DNA of 64,000 bases from Rapana venosa (GCA_028751875.1 CM054145.1:2711064-2775063); one strand, 5' to 3'; counted from the first letter of the stretch, positions 1 to 12,575 are shown. The notes: generated by a model from the sequence alone, not told the origin. Numbers and translations: made by a program.

Positions 1-812
1 CTTAAAAAAAAAATCAAAATGTTTTTGTCATGTTTTTAACGTAAAGTTACTTGTACTTGTGATATTTGTATTGATTGTGCTGATGATGTGTTTCATGATA
101 TGTGTTTGAATAATTGTTGTATCATGGTTTTGCTTTGCTACTCTTTACCTTTACTGGTGTGTGTGTGCGCACGCGCATGCATGTGTGTATGTGTGTGTGA
201 GACGTAGATTGTTGTTGGCTTTTAAAATACTGTGTTATTTCTTAATCTGTATTGTTTAATAATGCATGCTGTGTAATTGTAATTTTAAAATGCCACTCAT
301 AATTTCTCTAGTTGAGACATTAAAAGCATTCTTGAGTCTTGAAAGTATAAGATAGTTTAAGTTGCACAATTAGTTTAACAACAATTTTTAACTTGCTCAT
401 GAATATAATTTACCAAACTTGTTCTGCCAATAAGGACACCAAAGCCTATTTTTCTTACAAGTAAACAACTGGGTATCCTTGATGCCTACATCAATACATG
501 TACATGTCCACTTGGCTGCAGACTTGAAGGGCATGCAGAACAGCAGTGAAGTGGATGGTCAACACACTTCATTATGAAAGAGGCCAGGTGGACAGTCCTG
601 TGGAGAAGGGGATCTGCTTAATGGGGTGACAAGGGGGAGTGGGGGAATGGATGGGGATGGGGAGAGGGAGGGGTGGGGGGAGAGGAGGAGGAGGAGAGGT
701 GTAGAGGTGCAGTAGTCACTAGAGGGAAGGAGGGAGAGGGGAGAGAAGGTCTAGGTGTCCCATGAAAGGACGTACACTACCACTTGCTTTCACAACAGCC
801 CCTGGCTGTTTG

Positions 813-814
<2 letters not shown>
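1..814. other. AT-rich non-coding stretch, nothing recognised
   Basis: Short TG/CA tract near 160-205 and a G/A-rich block at 620-760. No exon with splice sites and no recognisable repeat. Confidence 0.6.
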
Positions 815-846
<32 letters not shown>

Positions 847-1000
847 TGTGTGTGCGCATGTGCGGGTGTGTGTGTGAGTGAGTGAGAGAGTGCACACAGA
901 GTGTCATGGGCAAAAATGGACACAAAATCATCACCATTGGTGAACCTAAGACTTAGAGCTATAGCTAAGGAATGGATTAAAAAAAAAGTATATATGTATA
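815..1000. repeat. TG microsatellite and SINE-D 3' fragment
   Basis: A TG tract at 815-875 is followed by a block at about 925-975 (accattggtgaacct, tagctaaggaa) shared with the 3' ends of many other copies in the window (SINE-D). Confidence 0.65.
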
Positions 1001-1069
1001 TATGCTCTTCATGAAATCCAGTGTTTTGAGAATAGAGAAAATTAAATCTAGCCATAAATTGCTATTTGG

Positions 1070-1255
1070 CAAGCTGTGGCCAGTGGGATGGATGAGAACA
1101 GACAGAGATACCCAGCATGCACCCTGCTATCTGAATTCAAGGGATTTATAAGCTCCATTGTGTTCAACCTGCCTACAGAACACTGCCTGAAAAACTTCAG
1201 TGTCCCTGTGACTCCTCAAGAAGTTAAGGCAGAAGTCAGCAGATCAATGCAAGCT
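1070..1255 (+). repeat. SINE-E copy
   Basis: Shares cccagcatgcaccctgct and gactcctcaagaagtt with copies at 9870, 34105 and 41520 and with reversed copies at 8100, 11235, 12225, 21910 and 39225. Confidence 0.7.
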
Positions 1256-1459
1256 TTTCACTTGCCTGTTCCACCACAAGTTAGCTATATTTGTTATTCC
1301 GTTATTGGCAGTTTGGCATTTTTCTTGGTTTTTTTCAAATTCTAAATTGTGGGATTTTTTCCCCTTTCAGTTTCAAATTAAACAAATTAACACTTCACCC
1401 CCATTTTTTTCTGTCTTGTTACCAGTGTCACAGTCTGTTTGATCACTATTATTATCTCT

Positions 1460-1735
1460 CCTTTTCTTTCTCAACAACCCCCCCCCCTTCCCATTTTTGG
1501 TTATTCTCTCTATCCCCTCCTTTCTGTCTCTTTCTGTGCTCTCCTCCATTTTCTCCATCCCTGTCTCCCCCTTTCTCCCCCTCCCCCTCTATCTCCCCTC
1601 TCCTGTCCCCCCCTCTCTCCACCCCTCTCTCTCTGTCCCCTTTTTCTTCATCATGCCCAGAGGGCTCCACCCCCCCCCCCCCCCCCCCCAATCTCCTCTT
1701 CACTCCCCCCCCCCCCCCCCCCATTCCCCCGTCTC
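1460..1735. repeat. Pyrimidine-rich low-complexity tract with poly-C runs
   Basis: Almost only C and T, with long C runs at about 1669-1690 and 1707-1722. ORFs through it are Ser/Pro/Leu artefacts. Confidence 0.85.
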
Positions 1736-1994
1736 TCTGTGGTGTGGTGTTATACAAGCTTGTGTAGCCAGTGGCCACAAGATGTGTGAAAGGGGGACTG
1801 AACAGTGAGGAGGAATTTTGCTGTGGCCACACACCACAAATACTTGGAGAGCTTGAGCAGTACTTATTGAGTATGGTATTTTCTAGTAAATTGTGGTCAA
1901 AGAAAGTCCTGAGGGTTGATTTGAATGAGTAGGAAGAAAATGTACCATGTGCTTGTTTTGGAAAAAAAAAAAGAGTGGAAATTAGTGGAAAGTC

Positions 1995-2055
1995 AAGTCA
2001 AGTCTTAAACACTTGAGTCATCCCATGAAGGGCAATTACAATACTGACAGGAGCA
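1995..2055. repeat. Interspersed repeat fragment with TCAAG tail
   Basis: aagtcaagtcaagtc, then catcccatgaagggcaatta and actgacagg, is shared with 16466-16521. Related TCAAG arrays lie at 6421 and 26978. Probably a retroelement end. Confidence 0.5.
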
Positions 2056-2299
2056 AGAGGAAGGAAATGGGCCATGTGTTGTTTGGAAACAACAAAAGTA
2101 TGCTTCTTTGGAAAAAAAAGAGTCTTCTGTGCTTATGGGGTTTTTGTTCTTAGTTCAGGATTTTTGGGGGTGAGGGCAATTTTCCTCATCTAGACCTCTG
2201 AGGTTTGCCAGTGGTGAGTTTTTGAGTTCATGATCATTCACCCTCTAGTTAACAGTATCCCTGTGTTAAGGGAGAGAACCCCTCTTTTTTATATATTAA

Positions 2300-2520
2300 A
2301 AAAATTCTTTTATTTCGAGGATAATGGAATAAGCATTCATGTGCTTTTTTTCCCATCCAGTCCCCGTGTGTATGCAGTTTTGTGAATTTTGTCATTCGTT
2401 CCTACCAGCACACAATGGCCTCCTCTTCCAAAAAGCGGAACAGGTTTTAACATGTGTGCAAGATGTTCTGCGTGTGTTTGCACATGGGACCTTGGTTTAT
2501 AGTCTCATCCGAAGAACTGT
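2300..2520 (-). repeat. SINE-C copy (reverse)
   Basis: Reverse copy of the family carrying ggccattgtgtgccggtggg, gcagaacatcttgcgcaca and a tail of gcttattccattatcc plus an A/T-rich end. Matches copies at 12383, 23525, 26555, 45870 and 56350. Confidence 0.8.
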
Positions 2521-3039
2521 GTGCATTTGTATGCTACCATAACCCAGTAGTCGGTGATACGGATAGCGGGTTACCCTTAGGGAAAAGGTTAATGAAGGTA
2601 GCTACTTTCTGCCTTCTGAGAACTTCAGGAAACAACAGTAACATCAAATTAAGTATGTAAAGAAAGATGAAAATGGTGGTGACTTGTGCATGGCTTGTGT
2701 TCCTCCTGTGCTGATGACCATGGACATGTATGCCTGTTTTTTGTCAAGAGGTAGGTTAGCACATGTGCACATGTGTATGTATACAACATATGTACATGTA
2801 TACATACTAAAGGAAGGAGGGAGGGAGGAAGCTGTACTGTGCCGTGTTTGGTCGAGTGTCAAAGAGTGTGACCGTTGTTGATCAATCCTAAGATTTTGGA
2901 CTTTGTTTGCCCAAGGTGTCAATTTGAGGCTGGTCTTTTCAGAGAAAAGGTTTGTTATCATTGCTGATGTAGTGAGTGGTAAGCGCTGTGTTAAATTGAA
3001 ATGGTGTATAATGGGGATGTATACTACTAAGTCTTGGCA

Positions 3040-3165
3040 GATTTTTTTGGTTTTTGTTTTTTTGTTCCCCAGCTAGAACTTGGAAGTTTACTAATAGTGA
3101 GATTTTGCATATGTGACCAGTTTCGCCCACCATGAAGGTAGCTGTATTAAAACTTTGGGGATGAA
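3040..3165 (-). repeat. SINE-D 3' fragment (reverse)
   Basis: Contains gtgagattttgca, tttcgcccaccatgaaggta and an end matching the reverse of agctctagctgaggaac, as in copies at 23222, 41265 and 43503. Confidence 0.65.
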
Positions 3166-3174
3166 TTATCTTTT

Positions 3175-3370
3175 TGATATTATTTGGGGGTCTTTCCCTT
3201 TGGAGATCATGTTGCCACAAGAGCAGCACCACTTTTTGTGGTCTCCCATCCCCCCCTTCCCCATGGGGCAACTGTCTTGTTGCCATGGATTTCTTATTTA
3301 CACACCATGTGTATATTGCACATGCATGGGATAGGTCTCAGTTTATCATGTCATCTTTAAAAGACTAGCA
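3175..3370 (+). repeat. SINE-H copy, diverged
   Basis: tgttgccacaagagcagc through gttgccatggatttctta to tctcagtttatcatgtcatc is colinear with the copy at 51275-51550. Confidence 0.55.
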
Positions 3371-3409
3371 TCCAGACCACCACTTGTGGTCTAGTAGATT
3401 TATGGAAGA

Positions 3410-3485
3410 AAAGTTCGGGTTCAGACAGAGATTGAACCTTTCACTTTCTAGACAGGTCTGTAACCTCTAGACTGCCAATCCAATT
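3410..3485 (-). repeat. tRNA-like SINE head (reverse)
   Basis: On the - strand: tggcagtctagaggttacag (A-box-like) and ggttcaatctc (B-box-like). It cannot fold as a full tRNA in obvious form, so it is called a SINE head, not a tRNA gene. Confidence 0.5.
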
Positions 3486-4330
3486 AGAGTGTATATATAT
3501 ATATATATTTGTACATGTAATATTTGCTCAGGAGCTCAGTGCTCAAACTGCTACAGTGCTAGGCTACCCCACCCCCCCTTCCCCCAAAGAAAAAAAATCA
3601 AACTTTCAAAAATGGTGTTTCTCTCTGTTCATCTGTCTGATGTCTGCCTGCCTGCCTGTGTAATAATGCTATTCATAGGAATATAGGGGGATCAGAACCC
3701 AGTGTTTAACTAGGGAGTATGGCCTGTATCTATAGATGGTTGGGAGTCTGTCCTCTTTCCACTACTAGCTGTGTCCTGTGTGTCGTGTGTCTAGTCTCTG
3801 CTGTCCAGCAAGTTTGTGAAGAAAGTTGTGGTATGTTTGTTTAGGGCCACTGCTGCCTTACAGGGGGCTACTATCTATTGTGGCAGGGGCCCCTCACCAG
3901 CCTTTGATGATGGTGTGTTAGTTTAATTAGCCTCTGTCCTCTGTCTCCTCCTGTGCACTGTGGGTTCAGTACCACCACCACCACCACCAAAAAAACAAAC
4001 TCAACCAACAAAAAAATTGTTTGCCTGTCTCTTGTCACCTTTTAGTTGTTTTGTTTTTTGTAAGGGTTTTCTTTTTTAGTTGGTTTTTCGTGTTTTGTTT
4101 AATTGTTATTTTCAATTTTTGTTTTTTGCAGTTTGTGACTGTTTGTCAAGCAGTGTCTTATTTCTCAGATCTTGTGATGTCATTTGTATTAGATCTAGAT
4201 GTAAAAAGCATACAATGATACAGGCATACATGTATGCATGCGCATTGTCATTGTCCATGTGCATGCATGAATGCATGGACAATTGCATGCCCATACGGCA
4301 TACACGCTTATATAGCCCTATATACACAAA

Positions 4331-4377
<47 letters not shown>

Positions 4378-4591
4378 TCATAGACAGACATGCATGCACA
4401 TGTGTGCACATGTACACACACACAGAGGACTGTGCTGCACAAGTACACACACGCACGCACGCACGCGCGCACGCATGCACACACACACATCTAATATTAC
4501 TATTAATACTAATATTAAACAGACATTAATGAGAATGAACACACACAACACACACACACAGACACAGACACACACACACACACTCACACAC

Positions 4592-4660
<69 letters not shown>
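4331..4660. repeat. TA and CA microsatellites
   Basis: TA tract at 4335-4375, then CA-rich sequence at 4395-4480 and 4535-4659. Confidence 0.9.
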
Positions 4661-4663
<3 letters not shown>

Positions 4664-5104
4664 CTACAGATTTGATGTAGGTCTACCTGTACCAACAAGA
4701 CCTAATCTTACTGGCCCTAACATGCTGGCAAAGGGATTATACACACTGGCACCACATAGTCCAAAGAGCCTGAAAGCATATTGTCTGCTGAAAAAGGGTC
4801 CCTCATTCATTCCTTCTTTCTTTCCTTCATTCTTTCCTCTGCCTGCAGACGTTCTGATCATTGTTAGTCCGGTTTTACTTGTCTGCCTCGCCGGTATGAA
4901 AGAGTATGTTGAATAAGAGTGTATTGTGTGTGTGTGTGTGTGTGTGTGTGTTGTTGGTTGTTCCATGTGTAGGTCAGTCTGAATCTCTTAGATTGTGGTG
5001 GTGGGTGGGTGGGTGGTGTGTGCTTTTGTGTATGTGTGTGTGTGTGTTAGTGTATTTTTGTGTGTTTGTGCATTTGTGTGTGTGTGTTGTGTGTGTGTGT
5101 GTTT

Positions 5105-5195
5105 GTTTGTGTCATTGGTAGTTTTATCGCTATATAAATTCCATACATCATTATTATTATTATTATTATTATTATCTGTGGTCAGAACTGGTTGT

Positions 5196-5232
<37 letters not shown>

Positions 5233-5309
5233 TGTCATTGGTAGTTTTATCGCTATATAAATTCCATACATTATTATTATTATTATTATCTGTGGTCAGA
5301 ACTGGTTGT

Positions 5310-5345
<36 letters not shown>
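5105..5345 (+). repeat. Tandem duplication of a LINE 3' tail with flanking TG tract
   Basis: gtgtcattggtagttttatc, ctatataaattccata, an ATT array and gtcagaactggttgtgca occur twice about 123 bp apart. The ctatataaattccata plus ATT array is the LINE tail seen elsewhere in the window. Confidence 0.8.
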
Positions 5346-5346
<1 letters not shown>

Positions 5347-5425
5347 TCCATTATTATAAAACTAAATAATCACACTTTTTTCATTATGGCAAGAGCATGT
5401 ATAATATGTGTTATGTGTGTGCCTG

Positions 5426-5457
<32 letters not shown>

Positions 5458-5914
5458 TGTGTGTGTGCGCATGCATATCATATATGTTTCACAGAAAAAA
5501 CCAACTGAAATTGTGAAAATATGCATGCATAACATATATATGTATATCATGTATGTATCAAATTTGTACCATATTATAGATTCCTTTCAACATTTCTATC
5601 TCCTTTGAAGCCAAGTGATGTGGATACCAATGTAACAAATACATCTGAGAAAATTTTATTGAAGGACTGCTAGGAGGCAAATACTGTGTCAGTGTTCACC
5701 GTTCAAAGCCAGTTTATATATCGGTATACTATAACCCAGTTAACGTGACACAGTTTTTTGACATGAACTAGATTGATGCACGGTGGGAATTATCTGACAT
5801 GCCAGTTTACGCTAGTTGATGTAAATTGATGGATCACCCCCTCTTCCACTCCCCTGTTTGTCTTCATTTTAACTCTCCCCCCACCCCCTCTCTCCCTCAA
5901 ATGCGTGATTGATT

Positions 5915-6418
5915 GGAGGTTTTTGATTGAGTCTGTTATCTGTAAGTTAGGTGGATCCTATTGATTATGTTATGTGTAAAGATGGATTCTATTGATTCTG
6001 TTATGTGTAAAGATGAATTCTATTGATTCTGTTATGTGTAAAGATGGATTCTATTGATTCTGTTATGTGTAAAGATGGATTCTATTAATTCTGCAATGTG
6101 TAAAGATGGATTCTGTGGATTATGTTACGTGTAAAGATTGATCCTTTTGATTCTGTTATGTGTAAAGATTGATCCTTTTGATTCTGTTATGTGTAAAGAT
6201 TGATCCTTTTGATTCTTTTATGTGTAAAGATTGATCCTTTTGATTCTGTTATGTGTAATTACTGTAAAGATTGATGCTTTTGATTCTGTTATCTGTAAAA
6301 GTGGATCTTATTGATCTCTGTTATCTGTAAAAAATGGATCCCATTGATTCTGTTATCTGTAAAAGTGGATTTTATTGATCTCTGTTATCTGTAACTTAAG
6401 TCAGATGGATCCTTTTGA
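5915..6418. repeat. Minisatellite, about 31-bp unit
   Basis: About 15 copies of gattctgttatgtgtaaag followed by atggattctatt, in two sub-variants (gatggattctatt and gattgatccttt) that occupy separate blocks. Confidence 0.9.
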
Positions 6419-6419
6419 C

Positions 6420-6545
6420 CAGTCAAGTCAAGTCAAGTCAAATTTTTATTTCCATATGGTACATTCAATAAGCAATGCATTTGCCTTTTTTTCATCAAGC
6501 CATCTATCTGAGAACAAATTTCTAATACTTAAATGCTACATTATT
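6420..6545. repeat. Interspersed repeat with TCAAG array
   Basis: Four TCAAG units at 6424-6441, then a block containing aataagcaatgcatttgcc that recurs near 29133-29165. Confidence 0.5.
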
Positions 6546-7574
6546 GCAACCTTTACTAATAAATTGTACCAGTAAAAAGAGGAAACTGGAAAGCCAATAA
6601 AATACTACATTGGAAAATACAAATTACACACTGATACATACACACGCACACATCATACACACCTGCGTGCTTGCGCACACATGCACACATTAGACTAATT
6701 AGTATTACCTTGACTGAGTGGTGTTGGCTTTGTGTGCTGTGCCCTGTGAATGATGTGTGTGTTTGTGCGTGCGTGTGCGTGTACGTATGTGCGTGTGTGT
6801 GTTACAAACTGCAAGAGAAAACCCACAACAGACCTTTGTCAACTGTGTGGTAAAGTGGCTTGAAGTTGAAATGACTAGACCAGGTCTTAGTGAGTTAATT
6901 TGTTTACTGTGTCCAGCTCCTGTGAAATACAAGAAGAAGAACAACAATAAAACCCACCCCCAAAAGTCAGTGAATCAGTACAAATTGATACTTAACCACA
7001 TGCCCCATTGTCACAGTTGAGTTCCCTTTTTGATAGCTGATCATTTAGGGGGGTGGGTAGGGGGTTGGGGGGATCAAGGGAGTGTACCTGACCTGTATTT
7101 AAAAAGTGAAGGTTGTGGTCAGGGGAGGATGACAGTATTTTTGACAGAGAGGGAAAAGCACTTGGTTCAAAGGATTAGCCCCAAACAGCAAGTGGTGTCC
7201 GCATTATTGAACTGCCTACCCTGTGAAGGTCCAGTTTGGTATAGGCAGACTGACTGACTGACTCACTCCTATCCACATGGCATTGTCAAGAGGTGCGGAT
7301 GACATAAGTGACATGACCTATGGACAGAGCTTAGGCTGGACATAAATGGCATGGCATGGCATGATCTGACAGACCTGTGCAGGCTATGGGCTGAAGGAGG
7401 GAGGGAGAGAGGGAGGGAGGGAGGCAGGGGTTGGCTGAGTGGTCTGAAGAAGTCGGTCGTCATGTGGGATGAGATGTTGTCAGTTACTGTGAGGATCAGT
7501 GATGATTTGTGCCCATGGCTACCTTTCTTTTTTCTTCCTTCTCTTTTTCTTCCTTCTCTTTTTTCCTGTTCCTG

Positions 7575-7703
7575 GTTGGTGTGTGTGTGTGTGTGTGTGT
7601 GATGTGAGTGTGTGTGTGTGTGTGTAAGTGTGTGTGTGATGTGTGTGTGTGTAAGTGTGATGTGTGTGTGTGATGTGTGTGTATGCGTTTGTGTGTGTGT
7701 GTG

Positions 7704-7745
<42 letters not shown>

Positions 7746-7757
7746 TATATATATAGG
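7575..7757. repeat. TG and TA microsatellites
   Basis: TG/TGA-rich tract at 7578-7708 and a TA tract at 7709-7755. Confidence 0.9.
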
Positions 7758-8099
7758 ATGGTGGGGGTGAGTGAGAGGGTAGGAGCAGATAAGGAGATAT
7801 TAGAAAAATAAAGGTATACTACTGAAACCTTAAAAAAAATCTACTCATGCATCTAAATTCTAGATTAAAAAAAGAGATGACAAATAAAATTATCACTCCT
7901 CTCCCCCCCAAAAAAAAAAGACAAAAAAGAAAAAGAAAGCACAAACTTATACTTACAATTTTCCCTCCCTGCTTTCTGGCGTCAGCACAAACCTGTGTGT
8001 TGATTGATGCTAATGACTTGTGAGAATGACCCCAAGACCCAACTATTGAATGCTGCTTTTTGTGTGTGTGTGTAGCTGTTAAAAATCAAATTAGACTTT

Positions 8100-8255
8100 T
8101 GACTTCTACCTTAACTCCTTGAGGAGTCTCTGGGGTAGTGCACAGAGTTCTTTTTAGAACAGTGTGTCATGGGGAAGTTAAACCCAGCAGAACTTGCCCC
8201 TCTCTTCATGCAGGAGTGTGCATGCTGGGTATGGTTCTGTCATCAGTCTGACTGT
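8100..8255 (-). repeat. SINE-E copy (reverse)
   Basis: tgacttctaccttaactcct, then a cagtgtgtcatgg block and gtgcatgctgggtatg, matching the reverse of SINE-E copies. Confidence 0.65.
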
Positions 8256-8269
8256 TTCCAACGGTTCTG

Positions 8270-8607
8270 TTCCCCTGTGGGGATGCTGGGGGCCTGGCAG
8301 TATAAACAGCATCCTGGAAATTCTGTGCTAGGAATTCCCTCTTTTCTATCCCTTTGTTTCTGCCTTGCTCAGAAGATTATTTTTCTGTCACCTCCTTCTT
8401 GCCTATTTTCTGCCTTGGGCCATTCTCCTTCCTTTTTCCCCTAGAAAGACTTAAACATAATTCAGTTATCTATCTCCTGTGCTGAAGTCGGAAACCCTGG
8501 GCCTGACTTGTCAGGCCCTTAACAGCAGTGCGATGCATGTTCACTCACATGTAACAGAGAACAGTTAGTTGCTGTCTGAGTGTTCGATGATGAAGAAGAA
8601 GAAGGTT
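8270..8607 (+). repeat. SINE-B copy with GAA tail
   Basis: gtataaacagcatcctggaa, gggcctgacttgtcaggc and a GAAGAAGAAG tail. Same family at 21463, 32073, 36366 (reverse), 39098 (reverse) and 47830. Confidence 0.8.
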
Positions 8608-9224
8608 CTGTAAATTTGTTAATCTCATTTCTTCTTTTGATGTAAAAAGTTAAAAAAAAACCCACACTAATAAAACCATTCCAGTTTTGTCATTTAAGTT
8701 AATAAAACGAAATGATCTCTACAAAATAATTTGTCTCAGCGTCCTTGGGGGAATGACTTCTTCAAACTTTAACACCATTCAGCGTAGCAGTCCCTAAACA
8801 TTTGTGTGGAAATCTCTTTAAATTCCCTTTCCCCGCCACTTCAGAAAAGCGTAGAAATCCTTTTTAAGCTCCAATGGGGAAAGCCAGGGATTACTCAGCA
8901 TGAGAGAGAGAGAACACAGCCTTTAACTTTAAGTCGAATCTTTTGTGGAGTTGTCAGGTTTGAACAATACGGGGTCCCAGAGGTTGGTTCTTTTATAAGT
9001 CTTTTTCATGGTCAGTGTGTTTTCAAGTATTGCTTTATTTATTTTGAGTATTGGCAGTCTTTGAGTAAGTGCCTTGCTGGTTGTTGTGGAGGCATGGTAA
9101 CTGGGGAAGTGCTAAGCTGTGTGTATGATTTGTGAGATTGTGTTTTGTTGGGAAAGTGGTTTTGTGTGTGATATGTAGGGAGTTTTGCTTTAAAGTGTGA
9201 AAGGGGCTTTTTTGTTGGTGTTGT

Positions 9225-9530
9225 GTTGTTGAATTTAGAGGTGTGTGGGGGGGAAAAAGAAAATGGAGAGAGAACTTTGTGTGTTTGTGTGCGCGCACGT
9301 GAGGGAAGGAGGGAGGGGAAGAAAAGAAGAGAGTACTTTGTGTGTGTTTTGTGTGTTTGAGGGAGGGTGAAGAAAGAGAGTGTATTTGTGTGTGTGTGTG
9401 TGTCACTGTGTGTGTGTGTGTGTGTGTGTGTTCACAGTACGCATGTGTGAGTGAGGGGGGAAGAAAGGGAGGCAGAGAGAGAGCACTTCATGTCTATGTG
9501 TGTATATGTGTGTGAGTGCATGAGCATGAT
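9225..9530. repeat. GA/TG-rich low-complexity stretch
   Basis: Alternating TG arrays and G/A-rich blocks. No gene evidence. Confidence 0.75.
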
Positions 9531-9869
9531 GGGCCCACTGGTTATAAATGAGCATTGAACTCGTGATCTGACGTAAATAGGGATGTGGGTTCAAATCTTG
9601 GGTGGTGATTCCCCACCCCGACACTCCCAATGGTACTGACTGCACTGTCCCAAAAGTAGTCTCTGATGAGACCATAGCATGGTAAAGAAGAAGGTCCCAT
9701 ATATGTGCAAATACATGCAGAACATCTTACGCACATGGTAAACTTATAACCCCATTGGTGCTTTCGTATCTTCACCTTCACCTTTCACCTATTCCATAGT
9801 CCTGTAGACTGTGGGGGCACCAATGAATATTTAGCAACCAGCTTCCTCCACTCAAACCACATGATGTAG

Positions 9870-10065
9870 CTGGTGGCATGGATGGAACCGACACACCCAG
9901 CATTCACTATCTTTGCCTGGAGAGGGCTGGGCTCTGTCTGCCAGGTTCAGCTGTCCCACCACCACACACTGCCTGAAACATTCCCTGCAGTGCAGTGCAG
10001 TGCCCCAACCACTGACTCCTCAAGCAGTTCAGGCAGAAGTCAAGCCAAGCCCCACTACTAGAGTT
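9870..10065 (+). repeat. SINE-E copy
   Basis: cacccagcattcactatc, ctctgtctgccaggttca, gcagtgcagtgcagtgcccc and gactcctcaagcagttcagg, nearly identical to 34105-34225. Confidence 0.8.
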
Positions 10066-10215
10066 GCCCCATTTACTTGAGGTTTGTGTAACTAAACTGG
10101 TATTCCGTTCCTGTTGGGGAGGTCCTTTAGTGGCAGACTTGGCTTTGTTTGCTGCTCCAGTGTGGGGTTTGTTATGTGGACAAAGCTCAGCTAAGTGACT
10201 GACCACAAAGACTTT

Positions 10216-10545
10216 TCCTTCAAATGATAAAGCACACACACGCATGGACGCACGCACGCACGCACACATGCACTCGCTCGCTCGCTCACTCACTCACTCA
10301 CAGGAACCCCCCCCCCCCCCCCCCCCTCTTTTTCTTTCTTTGTCTCTCTCTCTCACACACACATACACTCGCTACTCGCTCACTCACTCACTCTCTCACA
10401 CTTACACACACCACACACACACACACACAGACACACACACACTCTCACACACACACACTCGCACACACACACTCCTCTCTCACGCACACACACACTGACT
10501 GACTGACTGACTGACTGACAAACACACACACACATATACACACAC
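10216..10545. repeat. CA/ACTC microsatellite cluster with poly-C
   Basis: CA, CTCG, ACTC and CTGA arrays, with a C run at about 10307-10326. Confidence 0.9.
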
Positions 10546-10669
10546 ACAGTGGGGGTATTGTGTGCAATGCAAGTAATTTTCTCTGTCCATTGTTGACTTT
10601 CCCACCTCTTGAGTGGAGGTATGCAGTGCAGCAGCCATTTTGTGGTCTTCCTAAGTACTGATTTTCCAC

Positions 10670-11160
10670 TCCCCCCCCCCCCCCCCTCTCCCCTTCCCTC
10701 CTGCCTTCTTCTCTGCCTGCTCTTTGGAAATGTGTCTTTGTTGCACACAGACATACACGTATGCATGCACTCACACATACGTACACACAGGGCATGCATG
10801 CACGCACGTGCACATGTATACACACGCATTTACAGAAACATCCATGCACTAACTCACACATGCGCGCGCGTGCACGCGCGCACACACACACGCACACACA
10901 CACATGCACGCACGCACACACACACACACACACACACTGTGTTTCCTTTGTCTCTTTTTCTGTCAGCATATCTGTAGTCTTTCTGTCGCCTGTTCCGCCC
11001 CTCCCATCCCCTTCATGCACACACAAACACCCCACCCACCACCACCACCACAACACACACTCCCTTTCCTATATCTTCCTGATAGTGATATCATCATCTC
11101 CTTCTCAACACCCCTCCACCTGGAAAAAACAAACACCCCCCCCCCCCCCCCCCCCCCCAT
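10670..11160. repeat. Poly-C, CA and poly-C low-complexity cluster
   Basis: C runs at about 10672-10686 and 11137-11158, with CA/CG-rich arrays between 10745 and 10940. Confidence 0.9.
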
Positions 11161-11234
11161 AAACCCTCTACCTGGATGTATGTTCTGTTTTGACACACGT
11201 ATGTATTTATCATAAGTAAATTTATGTAGAGGGC

Positions 11235-11340
11235 ACTGAAGTCTGATTTGACTTCTCCCTGAACTCCTCAAGAAGTCATGGGGGGCACTTTTCTGAATAT
11301 TTCAGCCAGTGTGTCATGGATAATGTTGAATGCTGGGTGA
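11235..11340 (-). repeat. SINE-E fragment (reverse)
   Basis: actcctcaagaagtcatggg followed by cagtgtgtcatgg, as in the 8100 and 21910 copies. Confidence 0.55.
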
Positions 11341-11508
11341 ATTGGTAGTTAATGAAGCTCTCTTTGAAGGGACACCTCAGCAGAGACTTCCAACTCCAAG
11401 CTTGCAACCTCTGTGACCATCGGGTTACAAAAGAATACGACAGTGGCATTCAGAAGGATCAGGCTGTTGATCAGCAGACAGAGAGAATACACTTGTGCAT
11501 GCATCATG

Positions 11509-11790
11509 GGCGACAGGATAGCTCAGTGGTCAGAGCACTCACTGTCCCCCAGCCAAGTTAAGCAGCGTCGAGCATGGTTACCATTTGGATGGGTTCACGT
11601 TGTGTGCCTTGGCTTCAGTACAGTTCCCCCAGCTGTAAATGGGTACCTGTCTCTTTAGGGTGAGGGAAGGTAAAGCAGCGATGGAGAGATGGGCGCCGCC
11701 CTCAATATGCTGGCCCCTAGAGAAGCTGAGGTCTCTGACGCCTTGCTCCCCTATGACCACATTGGTTATGGGACACCTTTACCTTTTTTC
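11509..11790 (+). repeat. SINE-A copy: tRNA-like head fused to a 5S rRNA-like module
   Basis: The tRNA-like A box is atagctcagtggtcagag. It is followed directly by aagttaagcagcgtcgag and a ttggatgggt block resembling the 3' half of 5S rRNA. The body contains aaatgggtacctgtct and ctcaatatgctggccc. Confidence 0.8.
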
Positions 11791-12137
11791 CATGTCTCAT
11801 CTAGCCCAAGAGGTCAGAAAGTCTGGACCTCATCAACCTAGTTACACCTAGATGAAATAGTCCATGTTTGGAAAATGAAAGGTGGGACCAAAGGGTGGGG
11901 AATAGGGTTGGGTGGTGGTGGTGGGGTTGGGGGTTGGGGGGGGAGACTTTTTGCACCTGGACACACAGTACACACAGGTAGGTAGGTCTACAGCAAACAA
12001 CAGTACGTCAAGCATGACTGGGGCAGAAGGAGGGGGGAGATGAAGGAGAAGCAGCTTATCATGGACCTCTGGGGATTAATTACCTTGGGTCTCCCTGACC
12101 TCTTTTTTTCCCTTCTCGTCTGTCCCCGCTCCCCCTC

Positions 12138-12161
12138 AACCCCCCCCCCCCCCCCCCCCCT
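12138..12161. repeat. Poly-C run
   Basis: About 22 consecutive C residues in a pyrimidine-rich stretch. Confidence 0.9.
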
Positions 12162-12224
12162 CCTGGTCTGCGCTCTCACCTCCAAGGGTTATGGTGACCA
12201 GTGGGGGAGGGGTGCAGGTGCAGA

Positions 12225-12360
12225 GTGACTTGACTTCTTTTTCCAACTAACTTCTGGAGAAGTCATTGCGAACCACCGTGAAACTTTTTAAGATGGTGTG
12301 TCTGGGCAGGTTGAACCTGGTGGATCCCAGTAGACTTAGAACTGCAGGCTGTAGATTGCC
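12225..12360 (-). repeat. SINE-E copy (reverse)
   Basis: tgacttgacttctttttcca, cttctggagaagtcat and gttgaacctggtggatccca, matching the reverse of SINE-E. Confidence 0.65.
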
Positions 12361-12382
12361 TGGTGAGTATACATGTTTATCA

Positions 12383-12575
12383 TGTCTCATTCACGCACGC
12401 AGAACATCTTTCAAACCTGTTCCGCTTTTCAGAAGGGTAGGCCATTGTGTGCCGGTGGGAACGGATGACATTTACAAAACCGCATGCACACGGGGACTGG
12501 ATGTAAAAAAGCACATGAATGCTTATTCTATTATCCTCAAAATACAATAAATAAATAAATAAAATAAAATAAAAT
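12383..12575 (+). repeat. SINE-C copy
   Basis: cgcagaacatctttcaaacc, ggccattgtgtgccggtggg, ggactggatgtaaaaaagca and an AAATA tail. Confidence 0.85.

Noticed and set aside
4080..4700. His/Thr and Val/Cys-rich frames over the CA/TG tract (many similar ones elsewhere)
   Set aside because: Microsatellite artefacts.
5700..5830. Possible upstream promoter or first exon of MICAL
   Set aside because: No core promoter signals or coding start that could be tied to the exon at 22429; position of the transcription start cannot be judged from sequence alone.
8806..9135. 109-codon frame
   Set aside because: No homology recognised, no splice or promoter context; composition matches non-coding flank.
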